From assembly GCA_963590165.1 (NCBI GenBank), contig CAVANO010000018.1, positions 26,156 to 90,155 on the forward strand: 64,000 nt of DNA, read 5' to 3'. The translations under genes and the position numbers were made by a program. The notes under the pieces are model-generated. The model was not told the origin of the DNA. It did not search any database and saw only the letters and a list, made by a program, of their open reading frames with translations. This DNA comes from UBA11524 sp963590165 (GTDB lineage Bacteria > Bacillota > Clostridia > Christensenellales > Aristaeellaceae). Positions 60,590-64,000 of the stretch are shown here, in pieces (the first letter of the stretch is position 1; every line of letters starts with the position of its first letter).

Positions 60590-60811
60590 TTATACCTCTC
60601 TCTTGACGATGTTAACAACATCGCCTATGTCACAGTCAAAAGCAACGCAGATCCGAACGATGGTATCCATGGTCACAGATTCTCCTCGCCCCATCTTTGC
60701 AAGGACATTTGCACTTAGATTTGTCTTTTCTATCAGATCTTTTTTCTTCATTTTCAAATCGATCAAGCGGTGCCACAGCTTGTCGTATGATATCGAATGA
60801 GTACACTCCAT
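60590..60811 (-). CDS. Small XRE/Cro-type helix-turn-helix protein
   Basis: This 73-residue DNA-binding protein contains KLWHRLIDLKMKKKDLIEKTNLSANVLAKMGRGESVTMDTIVRICVAFDCDIGDVVNI, the single-domain XRE pattern common in Firmicutes elements. The ATG at 60811 is used; a TTG 6 nt earlier is an alternative because GAAGGTGG lies close to it. It is co-transcribed with the TetR gene. Confidence 0.88.
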   Translation of the reverse strand: MECTHSISYDKLWHRLIDLKMKKKDLIEKTNLSANVLAKMGRGESVTMDTIVRICVAFDCDIGDVVNIVKREV

Positions 60812-60891
60812 GTTCAACTTCCACCTTCGTATACTTATTTGTGATACTCATTATATCATAAAAAGTGGAGAAATGCAAATATTTCTACTCG

Positions 60892-60919
60892 ATCGTGCTG
60901 TTTTAATCGTGCTGTTTTA
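60892..60919. repeat. 14-bp perfect tandem duplication
   Basis: ATCGTGCTGTTTTA occurs twice in a row (60892-60905 and 60906-60919), in the non-coding space before the DUF1538 gene. It may mark a recombination or slippage event near the missing 5' end of that gene. Nothing else is recognised in 60812-61005. Confidence 0.8.
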
Positions 60920-61005
60920 GGACATGTACGGAACAAAAAGTGAATGTAACGCTTTGCATCGATCGCCTGCTTTCGCTTGTTATTTAAGCGTTTGGCAGCA
61001 TTGTT

Positions 61006-62412
61006 ATGTTCCTTACCGGAGCTGTCATGCTGATCGTCGGAATGGGATTTTTCCAGCTTGGCGCAGAGATGGCGATGACGCCGATCGGAGAAGGCGTCGG
61101 CGTGCAGATCTCGAAAATGAAAAAGCTTATAACGGTTTTGCTGACCGGCTTCGTTATGGGCGTCATCATTACCGTATCCGAGCCGGATCTGCAGATCCTT
61201 GCTGGTCAGGTGCCCTCCGTTCCCAATGCCGTGCTGATTATGACGGTAGCAATCGGCGTCGGCTTGTTTCTTGCGCTGGCGATCATCCGTATCCGCTATA
61301 AGATCAGCTTGTCCCTGCTGCTGATCATCTGCTATGCGGCGCTCATCCTTATATCGCTGTTCGTGCCGAAGGAGTTTCTGGCTGTGGCATTTGATTCGGG
61401 CGGCGTTACCACCGGCCCTATGACGGTACCTTTTATTATGGCGATGGGTGTCGGGCTTGCTTCTGTGCGAAGCGATAAAAATGCAGCCAGCGACAGCTTC
61501 GGATTGGTTGCGCTTTCCAGTGTCGGGCCGATTCTCGCCGTTTTGATCCTCGGCTGCTTCTACAAACCGACTGCGGCTGCGTATACGCTCACCGATGTGG
61601 CGACTGTCGTCACCACCCAGGATGTTGCCCGTGTGTTTGCACAAGGTCTGCCACTGTATGCCAAGGAAGTCCTTGTATCGCTGCTGCCGATCATTGCGGT
61701 GTTTCTGATTTTCCAAATGATGACCCGCCGTTACCAAAAACGGCAGATCAAGCGCATTGCCGTTGGTTTTGCGTATACATACATCGGTCTGGTGCTGTTC
61801 CTTTGCGGAGCCAATGTCGGCTTTGCTCCGGTCGGCTCCTATCTCGGCAAAGAGCTGGCCGGGGTGTCCTTCCGTTGGATTTTGATCCCCATCGGTATGC
61901 TGATCGGTTATTATATCGTAAAGGCCGAACCCGCCATCCAAGTGCTGAACCATCAGGTGGAGACTGTTACAAACGGTGCTATCTCCGTAAAAATGATGAA
62001 CCGCTGCATGTCGATCGGTGTTGCCGTCAGCGTTGGGCTGGCAATGTTTCGTGTTCTTACCGGGATTTCTATTCAATGGTTTGTGATCCCGGGATACCTC
62101 ATCGCTCTGGTGCTGTCCCGTTTTGTTCCGGATATTTTTATCGGTATTGCATTTGACTCCGGCGGTGTCGCCAGCGGCCCAATGACCTCGACATTTCTGC
62201 TTCCTCTCAGCATCGGCGTTTGTGAGGCGCTTGGCGGAAATCTGATGACTGATGCGTTCGGCGTAGTTGCGCTGGTTGCTTTGACACCGCTGATTGCCAT
62301 TCAGCTTATGGGTCTTGTATATAAACTGAAGACCGGAAAGAGGACATCGACGGAAACAGCTGAAATTGCCGACGATTGCGATGCGATCGTTGACCTTGAG
62401 GAGGGAGAGTAA
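61006..62412 (+). CDS. DUF1538 family membrane protein, probably missing its N-terminus
   Basis: The 468-residue protein has about 12 membrane helices in two homologous halves. Each half has the DUF1538 motif (ITVSEPDLQILAGQVP; VAFDSGGVTTGPMTVPF and IAFDSGGVASGPMTSTF; SDSFGLVALSSVGP and TDAFGVVALVALTP). The second half begins with KEVLVSLLPIIAVFLIFQ, but the corresponding first ~40-50 residues of the first half are absent. No ribosome site precedes the ATG, and an in-frame stop lies just upstream. DUF1538 proteins are putative transporters often paired with P-II-like regulators, as here. Confidence 0.8.
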   Translation: MFLTGAVMLIVGMGFFQLGAEMAMTPIGEGVGVQISKMKKLITVLLTGFVMGVIITVSEPDLQILAGQVPSVPNAVLIMTVAIGVGLFLALAIIRIRYKISLSLLLIICYAALILISLFVPKEFLAVAFDSGGVTTGPMTVPFIMAMGVGLASVRSDKNAASDSFGLVALSSVGPILAVLILGCFYKPTAAAYTLTDVATVVTTQDVARVFAQGLPLYAKEVLVSLLPIIAVFLIFQMMTRRYQKRQIKRIAVGFAYTYIGLVLFLCGANVGFAPVGSYLGKELAGVSFRWILIPIGMLIGYYIVKAEPAIQVLNHQVETVTNGAISVKMMNRCMSIGVAVSVGLAMFRVLTGISIQWFVIPGYLIALVLSRFVPDIFIGIAFDSGGVASGPMTSTFLLPLSIGVCEALGGNLMTDAFGVVALVALTPLIAIQLMGLVYKLKTGKRTSTETAEIADDCDAIVDLEEGE

Positions 62413-62413
62413 A

Positions 62414-63101
62414 ATGAGTAACAAAAAAAGTATCTTTTCAGTTGTTGACGCTAATCACCACGCCGAAGCTTGCTGATCAAGCGGCAGAATTATTCAAAAA
62501 AGGCGCTCTGCCGCTACAATATCGATTTAACGCCGAAGGAACTGCCTCCAGCGAGATCATGGATATGCTCGGACTCGGCAGTATAGACAAAAGTGTTTTG
62601 ATCAGCATGATCCCGAAAAACTTATCAGATGTTCTGATGGATAAACTACGTTCGGAATTGAAGCTTCATACAGTAAACAGCGGTATTGCGTTCACGATCC
62701 CATTGAATGGAGCGACCAATCTGATTTTGCGTATTCTTACCCAAAGTACAGGAAAAGAAGTGCTGAGTATCAAAGGAAAGGAAGAAAACAGTATGTCTGA
62801 AACAAAATACTCTCTTGTTGCGGCAATCGTGAACCGGGGCTTCAGCGGTGATGTAATGGAGACCGTTCGTGCTGCCGGTGCCAAAGGAGGTACGGTGATC
62901 CACTGTCGGCGCATCGGAAATGAGGATGTGACCAACTTTTGGGGCTTGAGCATCCAGGACGAAAAAGAAATCATTCTGATTTTGACGGAATCCGCAAAAA
63001 AGGTGGCTCTTATGAAGTGTATCGGAGAAAGCTGCGGTATGCACAGTGAAGCGCAAGGGATCGTCATGTCCATGCCGATAGATTCTGTCGTCGGAATTTA
63101 A
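62414..63101 (+). pseudogene. Tandem P-II-like regulator, apparently frameshifted near its start
   Basis: An ATG at 62414 with strong GGAGGGAG starts MSNKKSIFSVV. One extra base near 62445 puts the rest (TLITTPKLADQAAELFKKGALPLQYRF onward) in another frame. The main frame, readable from TTG at 62442 to 63101, holds two P-II-like domains of about 95 residues joined at SMSETKYSLVAAIVNRGFS. Such proteins likely gate the adjacent DUF1538 transporter. If TTG 62442 is used there is no ribosome site, so either expression is lost or the base is a sequencing error. Confidence 0.7.
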
Positions 63102-63123
63102 CGGTACAGGACAGGGAAATGCG

Positions 63124-63861
63124 ATGTACTGGAATGATTATATATGGTTTTTAACCGCGATGCTGTTTTGCACCTTACTTTCTGCGATTGCAAGCGGAAA
63201 GGTTCATTCGGCATTTTCAAAATACTCTAAAGTCCGGTGCCGTTCTGGAAAGACCGGATATGATACCGTCGCCCAATTATTGTGGTCGAATCGGGTAAAC
63301 GGAATATCCGTCGGGCGTGTAAAAGGAAACCTGACCGACCACTATGACCCGAGAAGAGGCATTGTCAATCTTTCCGAAAGCACTTACGGTAACAGCTCGG
63401 TGGCATCCGTAGCAGTTGCTGCCCACGAAATGGGACATGTCATGCAGAAGCACGAGGGCTATTGGTTTTACAGATTTCGCACGGCGCTGGTTCCTGTGGT
63501 GAATTTCGGATCAAGGCTGGCATTCCCATTGGTGTTGATCGGGCTTTTGCTTGATGCCTTTGTGATCAGTGTCGATCCTGAGATGGGATTTCACATCGCA
63601 ATGATCGGCGTGATTTTGTACGGAACATCCTTCCTTTTTACTTTAGTTACGCTGCCGGTCGAGATCAATGCAAGCCGCCGTGCAGGAAAAATGCTTTTGC
63701 AGGAAGGAATACTGACGACTGATGAGATGCCGGGAGCAAAGAAAGTACTGTCCGCTGCTGCTCTCACTTACCTGGCTTCACTTATGACTTCTCTCGTTTA
63801 TTTTCTGCGCTTTTTCCTCTATGTTTTAACCTTATTCGGCAGACGCAACGACAGGAGGTAA
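63124..63861 (+). CDS. Membrane zinc metallopeptidase, YugP family
   Basis: The 245-residue protein has an N-terminal membrane helix, then a peptidase region with HEMGH at residues 101-105. Three more membrane helices follow, with PVEINASRRAGKMLL and the C-terminal KKVLSAAALTYLASL. These features match the YugP/COG2738 family. Its substrate is unknown. It follows the P-II-like gene by 22 bp and may be co-transcribed. Confidence 0.9.
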   Translation: MYWNDYIWFLTAMLFCTLLSAIASGKVHSAFSKYSKVRCRSGKTGYDTVAQLLWSNRVNGISVGRVKGNLTDHYDPRRGIVNLSESTYGNSSVASVAVAAHEMGHVMQKHEGYWFYRFRTALVPVVNFGSRLAFPLVLIGLLLDAFVISVDPEMGFHIAMIGVILYGTSFLFTLVTLPVEINASRRAGKMLLQEGILTTDEMPGAKKVLSAAALTYLASLMTSLVYFLRFFLYVLTLFGRRNDRR

Positions 63862-63887
63862 CCGGCGGAGGAAAGCGTGATTATAGA

Positions 63888-63977
63888 ATGAGCAATATTT
63901 TGCTGTTGGATAGAAATGTAGATGAGGCAGAGAGGATATGCAGCTTGAAGTGCTCCCCTTGTCAAGTACAATTTTGA
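63888..63977 (+). other. Short open frame at the window end, uncertain
   Basis: An ATG 26 bp after the YugP-like stop opens MSNILLLDRNVDEAERICSLK and stops after 29 codons. The start vaguely resembles a response-regulator N-terminus, but no ribosome site is obvious. It may be a fragment cut by recombination or chance. The last 23 bases hold nothing I recognise. Confidence 0.2.
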
Positions 63978-64000
63978 TTTGGTTAGGGTAAAATCTAGAG

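Noticed and set aside
60856..62424. 522-codon minus-strand ORF opposite DUF1538
   Set aside because: The plus strand has duplicated DUF1538 motifs; the minus frame is His/Asn/Gln-rich without a family.

Overview
The window looks like a chromosomal segment of an anaerobic, probably gut-dwelling Clostridia (Firmicutes). Evidence is a Rex redox repressor, RNase J plus YlbF, VanW and LCP cell-wall proteins, a SAM-I riboswitch before metK, a short SRP RNA, ATP-type PEP carboxykinase, a biotin-dependent sodium-pump decarboxylase, FakA/DegV fatty-acid kinase genes and strong AGGAGG ribosome binding sites. No genus can be named from the sequence alone.

Layout. 1-4.8 kb (+): end of a MacB-like ABC exporter, an OmpR-type two-component pair, a small (p)ppGpp synthetase and a TIM-barrel protein. 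4.9-7.9 kb (-): yicC-gmk-rpoZ-coaBC, a common Firmicutes operon. 8-11.1 kb: icd facing a PadR cassette with a small overlapping ORF and a HAAS/DUF4097 protein. 11.2-18.2 kb (-): pckA, then a five-gene Na+-translocating decarboxylase operon carrying both an MmdA-type and an OadA-type carboxyltransferase. 18.4-28.1 kb (-): dnaX, DUF2500, ComEA-like, VanW, rex, peptidase U32, mltG, ylbF and RNase J. 28.5-34.5 kb: glyA, SRP RNA, SAM riboswitch-metK, a GntR regulator with oligopeptidase F, and secG. 34.6-36.3 kb: kduD-kduI for uronate breakdown. 36.5-44.4 kb: a secreted SH3 protein, capsule control genes (LCP, Wzz, CpsD, CpsB), YitT, a carbohydrate esterase and a flippase. 44.6-50.9 kb (+): an MFS transporter, dnaE, gtrA, a HAD phosphatase and tRNA-Ala(CGC).

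Immediately after tRNA-Ala the gene content changes. From 51 to 64 kb there is a relic gene resembling those of conjugative elements. Two divergent lipid-related operons follow: DUF308, a broken radical-SAM/DegV gene, a PAP2-like protein and DegV on one side, and DegV-FakA-split 2-hydroxyacyl-CoA dehydratase activase-PlsY on the other. Between them lie three direct repeats with a 29-bp period upstream of a strong promoter. TetR and XRE regulators, a DUF1538 transporter, a tandem P-II-like protein and a YugP-like metalloprotease complete the region. Several genes here are broken by frameshifts or deletions, whereas the first 50 kb shows none, so this is either a decaying island or a less reliable part of the assembly.

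How the genes work together. PEP carboxykinase and the decarboxylase complex link PEP, oxaloacetate and (methyl)malonyl-type CoA esters to a sodium gradient. DegV proteins (FakB) present fatty acids to FakA for phosphorylation, and PlsY transfers the acyl phosphate to glycerol-3-phosphate. The attached activase/DUF2229 pieces suggest an extra, undescribed step in this lipid module. No CRISPR array, insertion sequence or integrase was seen.
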